DNA of 64,000 bases. Origin: CAZOLI01 sp964580675. GTDB taxonomy: Bacteria; Planctomycetota; MHYJ01; CAYXQY01. The notes under the pieces are model-generated. The model was not told the origin of the DNA and did no database searches. It saw only the letters and a list, made by a program, of their open reading frames with translations. Shown here piece by piece: positions 18,909 to 28,532 of this stretch (the stretch's first letter is position 1; each line of letters starts with the position of its first letter). Location: positions 94,723 to 158,722 of the forward strand of contig CAZOLI010000002.1 of NCBI GenBank assembly GCA_964580675.1, given 5' to 3'. Position numbers and translations under genes: made by a program.

Positions 18909-19808
18909 ATGGCCGATCAGGAATTGAAACGGGACGAAGGTGAGCAACAGGGAGCTCCACTGTGGATGATTACGTACGGAGATTTCATGACCCTGATCCT
19001 GACGTTTTTTGTTCTCCTGTTTTCCATGTCCGAGATCGATCCCACCAAGGCCATTAAGATAACAAATATACTCCGAGAGCGAACAGGGGATCCGGCCCGG
19101 GTCATGGCCCCAAAAACCGACGTTGTGCAATCGTTTCGTGTCAACCTCGCCACCCAACAACCTCAGGCCGCCGAGACACAGAGTTTCCGGGGAACGGCGG
19201 CTGCGGTTCGCTCCGTGGATGAGGGGCTGGAACTTACCATTCAGGAACGAGTGATGTTTGACCGTGGATCCTACCGGTTACGCACATCTTCCGACCGTGA
19301 AATCCGCCGTTCACTGGACAGCATTATCCAGTTTCTCCAGGGGTCCCGAAACAAAATAGAAATTCGGGGGTACACCTCCGGAGAAGTCGGAGACCGTCTG
19401 GAATTATCCAACTTGACCATTTTACGAACTTCTGGTTCCGACGTGGAGGTTCCGGTATTTACGTCAGCCAACCGCATGGTCAATTTGCGGAAAGCCGGTG
19501 ATGAGCTGGATGTCTTAAAACTCACGGAAGATGGCTCCGATCCACTTTCGAATGCCCGGATTGACCGGGGCGAACGGCTTCTGGGTTACCTTCGTGCGGA
19601 AAATGTGGCTCGTTACCTGACCCGAACCGTTGAAATAGAGGGGGAAGAGGGAGAGGATGAGGGGCGGAAGGAGCCTCTGATCAGACCATCAAGAATTCGA
19701 ATCTCATCCGGGGGCAGCACGAATCCGAGGTATCGTGGGAAGGAAAAGGAACTTCTGGGGTTGAATCGGCGCGTGGAAATAATCGTACTTGAGAAGGGGT
19801 TGAATTAA
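18909..19808 (+). CDS. motB: Flagellar stator protein MotB with insertion in the OmpA-like domain
   Basis: 299 residues. The N-terminal helix contains the ion-binding aspartate D25 in WMITYGDFMTLILTFFVLLF. The C-terminal peptidoglycan-binding OmpA-like domain is recognisable from FDRGSYRLR, IEIRGYTSGE, and the final NRRVEIIV. Between GYTSGE and the RLLGYLRAENVARYL helix there are roughly 45 extra residues compared with usual MotB proteins, and another acidic insert follows. It anchors the stator to the cell wall. Confidence 0.93.
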   Translation: MADQELKRDEGEQQGAPLWMITYGDFMTLILTFFVLLFSMSEIDPTKAIKITNILRERTGDPARVMAPKTDVVQSFRVNLATQQPQAAETQSFRGTAAAVRSVDEGLELTIQERVMFDRGSYRLRTSSDREIRRSLDSIIQFLQGSRNKIEIRGYTSGEVGDRLELSNLTILRTSGSDVEVPVFTSANRMVNLRKAGDELDVLKLTEDGSDPLSNARIDRGERLLGYLRAENVARYLTRTVEIEGEEGEDEGRKEPLIRPSRIRISSGGSTNPRYRGKEKELLGLNRRVEIIVLEKGLN

Positions 19809-19825
19809 ACAGGCAGGTCAAAACA

Positions 19826-20326
19826 ATGGAGGAAGAGGAGCAAAACCAATCGGATGGATCAAACGGTCAGGGAATTCTAAAGGCCGTTATGATGATTGTT
19901 CTCGGGGTGGCAGCCGGTGGCGTTGCTGTTTTTGGTGTTATTCGCATTGCGTCCGGCACGGGCCAGGAATCGCAGATTGCAGATGACTACAAGCCGGTAA
20001 TGGTGTTCGAACGGGTTACACGGACCCGGCGTTCCAAAACCGCCCCGGGTGGACTCCGAAAATGGGTTGTGGGAAAAACGGAGGTAAAGCTCAATCCGAA
20101 ACTGTCCCGGAACCAGATAACCAACGTGAAAGACGCAATTGAGAAAAGACGAACAAAAATTAAGGCCGATGTGGGGACGTATCTCCGAAACAAAAATGAT
20201 GAATTTGTTCACAAGCCGGATGCAAAGGAAAAAGTCGCTCAGAAAATTCGATCGCTGCTGGAGGAATTTTTACCGGCCGATTGGATTGAGGAGGTCGTCA
20301 TCGAGTCCTTTCAGCCTGAATTTTAA
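19826..20326 (+). CDS. fliL: Flagellar basal-body-associated protein FliL
   Basis: 166 residues: an acidic cytoplasmic N-terminus, one membrane helix near 19-44, and a periplasmic domain ending LEEFLPADWIEEVVIESFQPEF in the FliL manner. FliL rings surround the stator and help keep it active. It is placed directly after motB and 32 bases before fliN. The fliM gene expected next in this gene order is not there. Confidence 0.8.
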   Translation: MEEEEQNQSDGSNGQGILKAVMMIVLGVAAGGVAVFGVIRIASGTGQESQIADDYKPVMVFERVTRTRRSKTAPGGLRKWVVGKTEVKLNPKLSRNQITNVKDAIEKRRTKIKADVGTYLRNKNDEFVHKPDAKEKVAQKIRSLLEEFLPADWIEEVVIESFQPEF

Positions 20327-20358
20327 CCTGAATTATTCAAGGCCGGCGAGGTCCTAAA

Positions 20359-21078
20359 ATGGCTCGGGAACACGAGGAACATCCTCCGGAATTTGAGGAA
20401 GAGGAGGAGCCGGACAAAGAAGAACAGATTGACGAAATACTCAATGAGCTGGGTATAGAGGAAGAGGAGCAGCAGGAGGATACCGAACAATCCTCGGAAT
20501 CTCCAGCGGAACGTCGTGAGCCCGAACCCGCCTCACCCTCTGAGCAACCGGAATCGACCGGACCGAAACCGGAGACCGGTGAGCAGGAGGATGTCGGGGG
20601 ATCGGAAACCCGGAAACAGCAACAACAGGAGGAATCCTCTGTTTCCGGTACCGGGACTACCGAAGAGGAAGCACAGGAAACGGCGTCTCCGGAAACTCAA
20701 GAGGAACAGCAATCAACGGCGTCCGTTCCGGAATCGGATTCTTCGGAGGAATCGAAACCATCTGAACCGGAGAAGGAAACGTTTGAAACCCTGACACAGG
20801 AACCGGAAGAAGAAGCAAAAAAGTTAAAAGATCAGCTGGATCTTTTGATGGATGTAAAAATGGATGTTCGGGTTGAGCTCGGTCGTGCCTATAAAACGCT
20901 TGAAGATGTACTGAAACTTGGGGATAATTCAGTTGTGGAATTGAATAAACTCGCGGGTGATCCTCTTAATATATATGTGAATGATCGACTCGTCGCTCGC
21001 GGTGAAGTCATCATTCTGAACGATAATTTCTGTATTCGTGTAACGGAAATTATCGAGGATCTGGAACAAACGGAGTAA
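20359..21078 (+). CDS. fliN: Flagellar motor switch protein FliN with long acidic N-terminus
   Basis: 239 residues. The C-terminal 85 residues are a SpoA/FliN domain (LLMDVKMDVRVELGRAYKTL, then GDPLNIYVNDRLVARGEV and the closing RVTEI). The first 150 or so residues are Glu/Gln/Pro/Ser-rich and look disordered; there is no FliM- or CheC-like domain in them. FliN builds the C-ring and binds FliH. Because fliM is missing from the cluster, it matters whether this protein partly replaces it. Confidence 0.92.
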   Translation: MAREHEEHPPEFEEEEEPDKEEQIDEILNELGIEEEEQQEDTEQSSESPAERREPEPASPSEQPESTGPKPETGEQEDVGGSETRKQQQQEESSVSGTGTTEEEAQETASPETQEEQQSTASVPESDSSEESKPSEPEKETFETLTQEPEEEAKKLKDQLDLLMDVKMDVRVELGRAYKTLEDVLKLGDNSVVELNKLAGDPLNIYVNDRLVARGEVIILNDNFCIRVTEIIEDLEQTE

Positions 21079-21125
21079 TTCGGATCGCCCGGCTTTGCTG
21101 ATTTTCGAAAAATTCGGAGGGGGAT

Positions 21126-21896
21126 ATGTTGAAGGAGGAGGATACGCGTGTACCACACCATCTTTTTCTCCCCACCTTCCTTTTCTGCAGTTTCCTGTTC
21201 CTTTCCTCTATTTCGCACGCCCAGGAACAGAAACGGAACATTCCCTACGGACCGGTGCCCGATCAAACGGCCCCGTCTCAGAACAAAGCCGGATCCAAAA
21301 AGGAAACCAGTCCCCCGGAGCAGAAGGACGAAGAGGAAACGGAGTTTGAAGAAAAGCAGGAGAAGTTTGAGTCCGGTTCGATCGATCTTGGAACGAACGA
21401 AGGAACCGGCAATGAACAGCGGGACATCGGGGACCCGGATACCGAGGTTGATTTTGTTGAACTCGGCATCTGGACGGCGGTTGTGATTGTGCTGATCTTT
21501 GGGGTGTTCTACCTCCTCAAGAAATTCCTTCCCGCCACAAGAAAACTGTTTTCCCAGCCAGGTATGGAGGTGCTTTCCAGAATATCCCTCACCCGGAACG
21601 GCTCTCTATTTCTTGTCGAAGTCGGTGATCGAATTCTTCGAATCGGTGTTACGGGGGAGGAGATGACCTATATGGGTGAGGTGTCCGATCCGGATGAGGT
21701 CGCCCGGTTAAAGAGTGAGTGCAACACCGACGGAGACGGTCGGACCGATTTCTCCGATACCTTTTCCTCCGTATTTGGTAATCGTGAGGCCCGGGCTCCT
21801 GAAGGAGGTTCCGGAGAAACCTCCGGAACCAAACTGGAGGAATTAAATCAGGAGATTTCGGGATTGCAACAGATGATTAAGTCCTGGAGGGAGTAA
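21126..21896 (+). CDS. fliO: Flagellar export-gate assembly protein FliO
   Basis: 256 residues from ATG 21126 (CGGAGGGGG upstream); a GTG at 21150, preceded by AAGGAGGAGG, is an equally good start and leaves the signal peptide intact. After the signal peptide comes a polar linker, one membrane helix (GIWTAVVIVLIFGVFYLLKK) and the FliO cytoplasmic domain with LSRISLTRNGSLFLVEVGDR. FliO helps form the FliP-FliR core. The gene precedes fliP by 3 bases. Confidence 0.9.
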   Translation: MLKEEDTRVPHHLFLPTFLFCSFLFLSSISHAQEQKRNIPYGPVPDQTAPSQNKAGSKKETSPPEQKDEEETEFEEKQEKFESGSIDLGTNEGTGNEQRDIGDPDTEVDFVELGIWTAVVIVLIFGVFYLLKKFLPATRKLFSQPGMEVLSRISLTRNGSLFLVEVGDRILRIGVTGEEMTYMGEVSDPDEVARLKSECNTDGDGRTDFSDTFSSVFGNREARAPEGGSGETSGTKLEELNQEISGLQQMIKSWRE

Positions 21897-21899
21897 GCC

Positions 21900-22703
21900 A
21901 TGAAATTTCGGGCGAAGTGGCTTCATGGATCCGCACTGGTTTTGCTCGTGGTTGGTACCGTGCTGATGATCACCTCCATGGATCCGGCACTCGGCCAGTC
22001 CCCGGCCGATCCCCCACCGGTGCCAAAGGTTCCCGGTATTGATCAGGCGGAGTCGCCCGAGGACGTCGTCACCTCTCTGGAGGTACTCGGTCTGCTGACC
22101 ATTCTGACCCTGACCCCCTCCATCATACTGATGATGACGGCCTTCACCCGGATTGTGATTGTGCTGTCCTTTGTCCGCCGGGCCATGGCCACTCAGAATC
22201 TTCCGCCGAACCAGGTGTTGATCGGTCTCGCGCTTATCCTGACGTTTGTGGTTATGGGTCCCACCTTCAAAAACATTCACCAGGATGCGCTGAAGCCGTA
22301 TATGGACCAGAAAATAACGGGGAAGAAAGCCTTTGACAAGGCCAGGTACCACATGAGGAAGTTTATGTTTTCCCAGACCCGGAAAAAGGACATGGCGCTT
22401 TTTATCAAAATGTCCGAAAAAGACCCGGAAGACGTAAATACGCGTTCGGACATATCAACAATGATTTTAATTTCCTCGTTTGTCATCAGCGAGCTCCGCC
22501 GTGCGTTTATTATGGGATTTGCTATCTTTCTGCCGTTTGTGGTGATCGATCTTATTGTTGCTTCCACGTTAATTTCTATGGGGATGCTGGTATTGCCGCC
22601 TATTTTGATTTCGCTTCCGTTTAAAATCCTTCTGTTTGTTCTGGTGGACGGATGGAACCTCGTTGTGGGATCGCTGATGCAGAGTTTTCTGGTAGAGATG
22701 TGA
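21900..22703 (+). CDS. fliP: Flagellar export-gate protein FliP
   Basis: 267 residues with a cleavable-type signal peptide (ALVLLVVGTVLMITSMDPALG), then four membrane helices. FliP signatures are clear: MTAFTRIVIVLSFVRRAMAT, PNQVLIGLALILTFVVMGP and the FVVIDLIVASTLISMGM segment. Five FliP subunits with FliR and FliQ make the central pore of the export gate. Confidence 0.97.
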   Translation: MKFRAKWLHGSALVLLVVGTVLMITSMDPALGQSPADPPPVPKVPGIDQAESPEDVVTSLEVLGLLTILTLTPSIILMMTAFTRIVIVLSFVRRAMATQNLPPNQVLIGLALILTFVVMGPTFKNIHQDALKPYMDQKITGKKAFDKARYHMRKFMFSQTRKKDMALFIKMSEKDPEDVNTRSDISTMILISSFVISELRRAFIMGFAIFLPFVVIDLIVASTLISMGMLVLPPILISLPFKILLFVLVDGWNLVVGSLMQSFLVEM

Positions 22704-22803
22704 CCGGCCGGGAACACAGGTGTGGTGTGTATGATGGTAATGGAAAGACGGGGCCGGAAATGATGTTCGTAAACAGACAACCTTAATATTTCGGGAGGAA
22801 GTT

Positions 22804-23082
22804 ATGGATCCGGATCATGTGCAGGTGGCCGTTGATCTCGGCCGTCAGGCGCTGTACATCACCCTTCTGCTATCCATTCCGCTTCTCGGGGTGGGCATGC
22901 TGGTTGGGGTGTTGATCAGTGTTCTCCAGGCGGCAACCCAGATTCAGGAGCAGACCCTGACGTTTGTGCCAAAAATCGTGGCGGTGATTCTTGCTCTTTT
23001 TATCGGACTGCCCTGGTTCCTTGAACAGATGATTAGCTTCACGCGGAATATTATTCATCGAATGCCGTATCTGTTTACCTGA
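22804..23082 (+). CDS. fliQ: Flagellar export-gate protein FliQ
   Basis: 92 residues with two membrane helices and the FliQ core (ALYITLLLSIPLLGVGMLVG, ATQIQEQTLTFVPKIVAV). FliQ packs around the FliP-FliR core. A CGGGAGGAAG ribosome site precedes ATG 22804. It is separated from fliP by 100 bases that hold no recognisable gene, and overlaps fliR by 1 base in an ATGA junction. Confidence 0.96.
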   Translation: MDPDHVQVAVDLGRQALYITLLLSIPLLGVGMLVGVLISVLQAATQIQEQTLTFVPKIVAVILALFIGLPWFLEQMISFTRNIIHRMPYLFT

Positions 23083-23867
23083 TGAGCCTGTTCGACTTCA
23101 CACAAATCCATGTGTTTGTGTTCGCCCTGGCGTTCTTCCGGATCGGGGCGTTCCTGTTTTTGGCGCCGGTTATTGGGTCCGACAACATCCCCAATCAGGT
23201 GAAAATTGGTTTTGCCCTGATTCTTGCGTTTCTTCTTATGCCGACCTTCCCCCTCCAAAAGATCCCGTTCCCGCCCGCAAGCATCGGGGTCATGTTTATC
23301 GGTGCCCTGTTCGAGGTCGGCGTCGGTCTGCTCCTCGGGTTTATCGCAAGAGTTCCGTTCGCGGCCATTCAGACGGCCGGGGCGTTCGTCGGCCGGGAGA
23401 TGGGTCTGGCCCTGGCAAACGTCCTGGATCCGATTTCCAATCAACAGGTGGCCATACTCGGTCAGTTCAAGGTTCTGCTCGCGTTTGTGATCTGGGTGGC
23501 CATGAACGGACACCTCGCCCTCATCGACGCCCTGGGAAAAAGTTTCGATGTTCTTCTCCCCATGACGTTTTCCTTCAACCATGAGTTTTTCAGAACACTT
23601 CCGGGGGATCTGGGCAGTTACCTGTTCGAGTTTGCCATAAAGGCCGATGCGCCGGCCATGGTCGCCCTGTTTCTGACGACGGTTGCTCTCGGATTTATGG
23701 CCAAGACGGTACCGGAAATGAACGTGTTTATTCTCGGGTTCGCCCTGCGCATCGGCGTTGGGTTTTTTGTGATTCTGGTGTCGATTCCGCTGATGTCCTT
23801 TATAGTTCGACGGGCTCACGAAGACATTCTTCATTACCTTGACGCGTTTCTCGGGGTTGTTGGCTGA
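23082..23867 (+). CDS. fliR: Flagellar export-gate protein FliR
   Basis: 261 residues, about six membrane helices. Typical motifs include FRIGAFLFLAPVIGSDNIPN at the start and GAFVGREMGLALANVLDPIS in the middle. FliR seals the export-gate core with FliP and FliQ and binds FlhB. The start overlaps the fliQ stop, so the two are coupled. Confidence 0.96.
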   Translation: MSLFDFTQIHVFVFALAFFRIGAFLFLAPVIGSDNIPNQVKIGFALILAFLLMPTFPLQKIPFPPASIGVMFIGALFEVGVGLLLGFIARVPFAAIQTAGAFVGREMGLALANVLDPISNQQVAILGQFKVLLAFVIWVAMNGHLALIDALGKSFDVLLPMTFSFNHEFFRTLPGDLGSYLFEFAIKADAPAMVALFLTTVALGFMAKTVPEMNVFILGFALRIGVGFFVILVSIPLMSFIVRRAHEDILHYLDAFLGVVG

Positions 23868-23920
23868 CCGTTTTCCTGTGTGTTTTCATTTCCGGGACGC
23901 CGATCTCCAACAGTTAAGAC

Positions 23921-25000
23921 ATGCCAGATGAACGAACAGGCGAAAAAACGGAAGACCCAACACCACGAAGGCGCCGGGAGGCCCGAGAGGAAGGGAACAT
24001 TGCACAGAGCACGGACCTCAGTGGAGCCATGGTGCTTCTGGGGGCGGTTCTCGTGCTGTATTTCTCCGGGCCGTCACTGGTGGAGGACGTAATGGCGAAA
24101 TCACGTCAGATCCTTTCCGAAATGCATACGCTGGAAAGTGCTCCCTCCGCGATGTTGCCTTTCCTGAAGGATATGGTCCTGTTTCTGCTGGAAATTACGA
24201 TGCCGTTTTTTGTTGTGGTGTTTGTGTTTGCCCTGGTGGGAAACATACTGCAGTTTGGATTTATCTGGGCCCCGCAGATGCTCGCGCCGGACCTGAGCAA
24301 ACTCAATCCCATTTCCGGTCTGTCCCGGATATTTTCCCTTCGTGGACTGGTTCGTTTGCTGATGAGCATTGGCAAACTCAGTGTGATCTCCGCCGTATTA
24401 TGGTTTACACTGAGAGGGGAGGTAGGGGTGATGATCAACCTGTCCGAGATGGGGGTACCTCAGATTGCCAGGTACATCGGGGACATCTCCATGATCCTGG
24501 CGTTCCGGTTCGTTCTGGTGTTGATCTTTCTGAGCTTGCTGGATTTCGGATACCAGAGGTACCAGTACGAACAGGATCTGAAAATGACCAAACGGGAGGT
24601 GGAGGAAGAGATGAAACGAATGGAAGGGGATCCACAGATCCAGGAGCGTATACGGGAGGTGCAGGAGGAGATGTCCCGTCAGCGGATGATGGAGGAGGTG
24701 CCCGAGGCCGAAGTGGTCGTGACCAACCCGACGGAATATGCCGTTGCGCTTGATTACGTGGAAGAAGACATGCAGGCGCCCGTGGTTGTTGCGAAGGGGA
24801 AGGATCACATGGCGGACCAGATTCGATCCGTGGCCGCCGAACACCATGTACCGGTCGTTAGCCGTCCCCCGCTTGCCAGAGCTCTTTACGACATGTGTGA
24901 GACCGGTGACGAAATTCCGGAGGACCTTTACGAAGCCGTTGCCGAAGTGCTGGCGTACGTGTACAGGTTGGATGAAGAGAACGAACCCGCTTATGTCTGA
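23921..25000 (+). CDS. flhB: Flagellar export switch protein FlhB with an NPTE cleavage site
   Basis: 359 residues: an N-terminal EKTEDPTPRRRREAREEG stretch, four membrane helices, and the cytoplasmic autocleavage domain. The cleavage loop reads N269-P270-T271-E272 (codons at 24725-24736), where almost all FlhB proteins have NPTH. The N-P bond that is cut is kept; His to Glu is the oddity. The rest of the domain (PVVVAKGKD, PPLARALYD, GDEIPEDLYEAVAEVLAYVY) is standard. FlhB switches export from hook to filament substrates together with FliK. Confidence 0.96.
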   Translation: MPDERTGEKTEDPTPRRRREAREEGNIAQSTDLSGAMVLLGAVLVLYFSGPSLVEDVMAKSRQILSEMHTLESAPSAMLPFLKDMVLFLLEITMPFFVVVFVFALVGNILQFGFIWAPQMLAPDLSKLNPISGLSRIFSLRGLVRLLMSIGKLSVISAVLWFTLRGEVGVMINLSEMGVPQIARYIGDISMILAFRFVLVLIFLSLLDFGYQRYQYEQDLKMTKREVEEEMKRMEGDPQIQERIREVQEEMSRQRMMEEVPEAEVVVTNPTEYAVALDYVEEDMQAPVVVAKGKDHMADQIRSVAAEHHVPVVSRPPLARALYDMCETGDEIPEDLYEAVAEVLAYVYRLDEENEPAYV

Positions 25001-25017
25001 TCTTTAAACGGTAAACC

Positions 25018-27138
25018 ATGCAGGAATCAATCGTTGACAGAGCAAGACAGGATCCGATGGGCGTCTTCTCCCAGAACCTGGATCTTGTCATGGTACTGGG
25101 CATCATCGCCATACTGATGGCGGTGTTTGTGCCCATGCCGACCAAAGTCATTGATTTCCTGCTGGTGATCAACATCACCGGAGCCATAGCCATTTTGCTG
25201 ACCGGTATTTACATGAAGGATCCGCTCAATTTCTCGGTATTTCCGAGTCTTCTGCTGGTCACAACGGCGTTTCGGCTGGCCCTGAACATAGCGACCACTC
25301 GGCTTATTCTCGGCAACGCCGGAAATCTTGGCGTCAACGCCGCCGGTCAGGTTGTTCGGACCTTCGGGGAATTCGTCGCCGGTGCCCAACCTCTTGTTGG
25401 ATTTATTATCTTCGTCATTCTGGTCGTCGTGCAGTTTGTCGTTATTACGAAAGGAGCCAACCGAATTTCGGAAGTGGCCGCCCGGTTTCAGCTTGACGCC
25501 ATGCCGGGAAAACAGATGGCCATTGACGCCGATCTGAACGCCGGTCTTATTACGGAGGAGGAGGCAAAAGAAAGACGGGAAAAGATCTCCAGCGAAGCGG
25601 ATTTTTACGGTGCCATGGACGGTGCCACAAAGTTTGTCCGCGGGGATGCCATTGCCGGTATCGTGATTACGCTGATTAACATTATCGGCGGGTTTATCAT
25701 CGGGTTAATCCAGTACAACATGACCTGGGGACAGGCCCTTGAAACCTTTACGAAACTGACAATTGGAGACGGTCTGGTTTCCCAGATTCCGGCATTAATT
25801 GTGTCCATCTCCGCCGGTTTGATTGTCACCCGGACCGACACAAAAAGTAATCTCGGTGAGCAGCTCGTTCAGCAGATTTTTTCCTCGCCCCGCGCCCTGT
25901 TCATCACGGCCGGTTTTCTTGCGTTTCTCGTGATTACGCCTCTTCCCCCGATGGTCCTTCTGGCCGTCGCCGGTGCCATAGGGTTTATTGCGTACAAGTT
26001 GCTTATGAGCAGGAGGGAGGAGGAACGAAAAGAGGAGGAACGAAAACGCAGGGAGGAGGAAGAGGAGGCACGGGAACCGGAACAGGTGGAGTCCGTACTT
26101 CAGGTGGATCCGATGGAACTGGAAATCGGATATGGGTTGATTCCTCTTGTGGAAGAGTCACAGGGAGGAGATCTCGTGGAACGCATCGGACGAATCCGTC
26201 AGCAAATAGCGCTTGATCTGGGAATTATCGTTCCGTCCATACGGATCCGGGACAACATGCAACTCGATCCCAACGAATACAAAATACGGATTCGCGGTGT
26301 GCGAGTGGCGGAAGGAGATGTGATGCCGGACCAGTACCTCGCCGTCGATCCCGGAACCGCTTCGGAGGAGCTGGAGGGGACTCCGACGTCCGATCCGGCC
26401 TTTGGTCTGGAAGCCTACTGGATCTCCGAAGCACAGCGGCAGAATGCGGAATCCGCCGGTTATACCGTCGTTGAAGCCGGAAGCGTATTGGCCACGCACC
26501 TGACCCAGGTAATCAAGGACAACGCGGATATGCTCCTGGATCGTCAGGCCGTGAACAACCTGATCGACAATGTTCGGGAAACTCACGCAGATCTCGTGGA
26601 CGAACTGATTCCGGACATCGTTCGTGTGGGAACGGTGCAGAAAGTGTTGAAGAACCTGGTCCGGGAGCGGGTGTCCATCCGCGATCTTCCCACCATTCTG
26701 GAGACCCTGGCCAATTACGCACCCAAAACTCAGGATGTGACGGTTCTGACCGAATACTGCCGGAACGCCCTCGGACGGCAGATTTCTCAGACGGTGGAGG
26801 AAGACGGGGTTATTCACTGCGTAACGGTGGATCCGGGTCTGGAGGATTTCATTCAGAATGCGACTCAGCGGACCGAAACGGCGATCAATCTGAACATCTC
26901 TCCCGATGCCCACCGGGCCCTGGTTGAACAATTTTCGGAACAGATACAGAAACTGTTGAATCAGGGGTATGATCCTGTGGTCCTCTGCTCACCCGAGGTG
27001 CGAGCACAGATACGCAGCATCGTCGAGGACATCCAGTCCGACATATGGGTTCTTTCGTACAACGAAGTTTCTCAGGAGATGGATGTGCAGAGTCACGGAA
27101 CGGTTCGTATGGACATGGCCGAACAGGGAGCCGGGTAA
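25018..27138 (+). CDS. flhA: Flagellar export-gate protein FlhA
   Basis: 706 residues, the normal FlhA length. Eight N-terminal membrane helices include the FHIPEP-family signature region (ATTRLILGNAGNLG, GEFVAGAQPLVGFIIF, RFQLDAMPGKQMAIDADLNA). The cytoplasmic half begins near residue 345 after a Glu/Arg-rich linker and has the docking domains for chaperone-substrate complexes. FlhA forms a nonamer and uses the proton gradient for export. It starts 17 bases after flhB. Confidence 0.97.
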   Translation: MQESIVDRARQDPMGVFSQNLDLVMVLGIIAILMAVFVPMPTKVIDFLLVINITGAIAILLTGIYMKDPLNFSVFPSLLLVTTAFRLALNIATTRLILGNAGNLGVNAAGQVVRTFGEFVAGAQPLVGFIIFVILVVVQFVVITKGANRISEVAARFQLDAMPGKQMAIDADLNAGLITEEEAKERREKISSEADFYGAMDGATKFVRGDAIAGIVITLINIIGGFIIGLIQYNMTWGQALETFTKLTIGDGLVSQIPALIVSISAGLIVTRTDTKSNLGEQLVQQIFSSPRALFITAGFLAFLVITPLPPMVLLAVAGAIGFIAYKLLMSRREEERKEEERKRREEEEEAREPEQVESVLQVDPMELEIGYGLIPLVEESQGGDLVERIGRIRQQIALDLGIIVPSIRIRDNMQLDPNEYKIRIRGVRVAEGDVMPDQYLAVDPGTASEELEGTPTSDPAFGLEAYWISEAQRQNAESAGYTVVEAGSVLATHLTQVIKDNADMLLDRQAVNNLIDNVRETHADLVDELIPDIVRVGTVQKVLKNLVRERVSIRDLPTILETLANYAPKTQDVTVLTEYCRNALGRQISQTVEEDGVIHCVTVDPGLEDFIQNATQRTETAINLNISPDAHRALVEQFSEQIQKLLNQGYDPVVLCSPEVRAQIRSIVEDIQSDIWVLSYNEVSQEMDVQSHGTVRMDMAEQGAG

Positions 27139-27191
27139 AAACCATGATTGCTTCCGGAATCTGGTAACACAACTTTTTTAAGGAGGAGGAT

Positions 27192-28532
27192 ATGGAGGTA
27201 AAGCGTTTTGTGGGTCGTTCTCTCGAAGAGGCCCTGCAGAAAACCAAAGAGGAATTCGGAACAGAGGCCGTCATTCTGTATACGTATGCTCCGGAGCGGA
27301 ACTGGTTTCAGAAGCTGTTCGGAAATCAGAAGTTTATCGTCATCGCCGGGCGAAACATAAATCTCATCACGGACGGCTCCGACACGGAAGGCGGGGAAAG
27401 GCAAAACGGAGCGGATCAGTTACTCGAGGAAAAATACGCGCCTCCGGGTGAGGAAGCGAATCAGGAAACCACCTCAATTGCAGAGTTTCTGGAATCCATC
27501 AGGGAAGAGGAGGAATCCGGCAACGGTGCCGGAACGGCCGACGTGGAGGTTGCCGTACAGAACAGGCAGGATAACGGCAGCACCGACCCCGATACCGGAA
27601 GCCCGAACCCGGATACGACGGGATCTTCACCGAAAGAAAAACCCGGTCGAAGAGGGGGGAAAAGCATTGAAAACATCGAAAGTATGCTCCGGGACCTGAC
27701 GGATCTGGTCAAGCACGATAAACTGTCACAGGCCAATGAAGAGCTGTTCAAAAATTATAAGCGCATGCTGGAGAACAACATCTCCAGGGTGATTGCCATG
27801 AACATCGTGGAACAGCTTCAGGACGAAATGGATCCGGATGATCTGTCGGATCGGGACGCCGTTCGCGGAGGAATTCAGAACACCATCCGGGAAATGATAC
27901 CCGATTCGAATCCCATCGAACCGGGCGTGGAGGAATGCAATTCCGTGGCCATGGTGGGCCCGACCGGCGTGGGAAAAACAACGACCGTGGCCAAGCTGGC
28001 GGGTCGGTTTGTGGTGAAGGAGAACTGTTCCGTTGGCCTGCTGACGATCGATTCCTACCGGCTCGGGGCGGCGACCCAGCTGCAGAAGGTGGCTTCCCTC
28101 CTGGAAATTCCGTGTCGCACCTCCAAAAATCCCGCGCAGTTCCGGAAAACCCTCTCCTCGATGACGGAGGAACATGACCTCGTGTTGATCGACACGCTGG
28201 GAACGAGCCAGAACGACGAGGAGAAAATTCAGCGGTTGCACGAATTCTTCAGGGCCCGCCGACCCGATCAGGTTCATCTGGTGCTGAGTGCCAACTCCCG
28301 GGACGAAGTGTTGCTGGACACGATTCAATCGTTTTCACCGCTCGACGTGGATCGGGTCATATTTTCGAAGGTGGACGAAGCCACGCGACTGGGTTTAATC
28401 ATCAATATTCTGAACGAGATCAACACCGGTATTTCCTATATTACGACGGGCCAAGAAATTCCGAAGGACATCCGTGAGGCGAAGGACGAGGAGCTGGTGG
28501 AGATGATTCTCGGGGAGGCAGAACATGCTTGA
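27192..28532 (+). CDS. flhF: Flagellar SRP-type GTPase FlhF
   Basis: 446 residues with AAGGAGGAGG before ATG 27192. The N-terminus (KRFVGRSLEEALQKTKEEFG) is the FlhF B domain start, followed by a long acidic linker, the N domain and a GTPase domain with P-loop VGPTGVGKTTTVAKLAGR, TIDSYRLGAATQL and the G3-type DTLGTSQND. FlhF decides where flagella are placed, usually a pole. It overlaps flhG, its ATPase partner, by 8 bases. Confidence 0.95.
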   Translation: MEVKRFVGRSLEEALQKTKEEFGTEAVILYTYAPERNWFQKLFGNQKFIVIAGRNINLITDGSDTEGGERQNGADQLLEEKYAPPGEEANQETTSIAEFLESIREEEESGNGAGTADVEVAVQNRQDNGSTDPDTGSPNPDTTGSSPKEKPGRRGGKSIENIESMLRDLTDLVKHDKLSQANEELFKNYKRMLENNISRVIAMNIVEQLQDEMDPDDLSDRDAVRGGIQNTIREMIPDSNPIEPGVEECNSVAMVGPTGVGKTTTVAKLAGRFVVKENCSVGLLTIDSYRLGAATQLQKVASLLEIPCRTSKNPAQFRKTLSSMTEEHDLVLIDTLGTSQNDEEKIQRLHEFFRARRPDQVHLVLSANSRDEVLLDTIQSFSPLDVDRVIFSKVDEATRLGLIINILNEINTGISYITTGQEIPKDIREAKDEELVEMILGEAEHA

